A stretch of DNA of 20,379 bases, taken from positions 1 to 20,379 of the forward strand of contig JABFVX010000028.1 in assembly GCA_013362555.1 (NCBI GenBank), read 5' to 3'. Made by a program: the position numbers and the translations under genes. The DNA comes from Mycobacteriaceae bacterium (lineage in GTDB: Bacteria > Actinomycetota > Actinomycetes > Mycobacteriales > Mycobacteriaceae). A model generated the notes under the pieces. That model did no database searches and was not told where the DNA came from. It saw nothing but the letters and a program-made list of their open reading frames with translations. Position 1 is the first letter of the stretch, and every line of letters begins with the position of its first letter. Of the stretch, positions 19,894 to 20,379 are shown piece after piece.

Positions 19894-20379
19894 ATGGACG
19901 CAGGGCTGTGCAACTTTCCCGGGTGTGAACGGCCGGTGGCGGTGCGTACTGGGCCGGGCAGACCGTCGGAATACTGCGAGTTGCCGACGCACGTGCGGTG
20001 GCGGGCGTGGCGTGAGCGGCAGCGGCTCGAGCAGCAGGCGGCACAGCAACCCGATTCCGTCACAGTGACGGCAGCGGCGGCGGTGCCCGCGGCTCGGCTG
20101 CGCGCCGATGAGCTGCTCGGCCAGTTCCGGGCGCTCGCCGAACAACTCGGTGCGACGCTGGCCGGCGCGGTCGGCGAGTTGTCCGCGCTCGGCGATCCGT
20201 CCGTCGCCGAGGAGCAGGTGCGGGCGGTGCAGGCCGACGCCGCGTGGCGCATCGCGGACGCCGACGTTCGGGCGGCGACGGCCGACACGGCCCGCCGCGA
20301 CGCCGAGGAGGCGAAGACTCGCGCGGAAGCCGCGGCCGAGGATGCCGTCCGGGCAGCCGAGCACGCGCAGGTCGCCGCC
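19894..20379 (+). CDS. Zinc-motif/coiled-coil DNA-binding-like protein (KfrA/TnpT-like), C-terminus beyond window
   Basis: The first 162 residues are visible. The N-terminus has a Cys/His cluster (Cys6, Cys11, Cys28, His33: CNFPGCERPV, then GRPSEYCELPTHVRWRAWRERQRL) that could bind zinc. From about residue 65 it is a long Ala/Glu/Arg-rich helix with heptad-like spacing (DELLGQFRALAEQLG..., later ADTARRDAEEAKTRAEAAAEDAV), a coiled coil. This layout recalls KfrA-type plasmid proteins and TnpT, the coiled-coil partner in cointegrate resolution of some Tn3-family transposons. The remnant transposase and recombination-like palindrome next to it support that role, but sequence identity to TnpT is not shown. 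ATG 19894 is favoured by the -10 spacing; ATG 19888 is in frame two codons earlier. Confidence 0.72.
   Translation, partial: MDAGLCNFPGCERPVAVRTGPGRPSEYCELPTHVRWRAWRERQRLEQQAAQQPDSVTVTAAAAVPAARLRADELLGQFRALAEQLGATLAGAVGELSALGDPSVAEEQVRAVQADAAWRIADADVRAATADTARRDAEEAKTRAEAAAEDAVRAAEHAQVAA

Overview
The window is high-GC DNA from an actinomycete, most likely Nocardia or a close Rhodococcus/mycobacterial relative. Pointers to this are a KstR-type steroid operator, a HelD/HelR-class RNA polymerase remodelling ATPase with a rifamycin-associated element, an ECF41 sigma factor with its carboxymuconolactone-decarboxylase partner, a secreted LIP-type lipase, and many promoters that place a TANNNT -10 box six bases before the start codon (leaderless transcription). 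The genus is inferred from gene content; no rRNA or tRNA gene is present.

Left part (1-7250). A meta-cleavage-product hydrolase runs off the left edge behind a KstR-type operator. Then come a secreted LIP-family lipase and a translationally coupled MFS exporter/SGNH hydrolase pair ending at a perfect 66-bp palindrome. The exporter is divergent from a TetR regulator, with two copies of a GTACGNNCGTAC operator between them. A patatin-like lipase with its own 26-bp operator and a tyrosine-recombinase-like protein without a visible catalytic tyrosine follow.

Middle part (7250-13900). A small exported L,D-transpeptidase is followed by 313 bases without a gene, containing hairpins, a 15-bp tandem repeat and a perfect 27-bp operator. 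Next are a short ribosome-hibernation-factor-like protein, helR, a complete tyrosine recombinase, and a divergent AhpD-like protein/ECF41 sigma pair with near-symmetrical ECF41 promoters. Three near-identical palindromes (5061, 8589, 10978), each at the end of a plus-strand gene, form a dispersed terminator-like family.

Right part (13880-20379). An MmyB-type XRE regulator is divergent from an SDR that lacks the YxxxK motif. A FAD monooxygenase converges on the SDR and is divergent from its own TetR regulator. Two divergent uncharacterised genes follow, the second with an internal duplication. The window ends in the remains of a Tn3-family transposon: an N-terminal transposase fragment, a 16-7-16 inverted repeat resembling a recombinase core site, and a divergent zinc-motif/coiled-coil protein running off the edge.

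Most units are small regulator-plus-enzyme modules for lipid or steroid breakdown and drug or xenobiotic defence. The right end is clearly mobile-element-derived.
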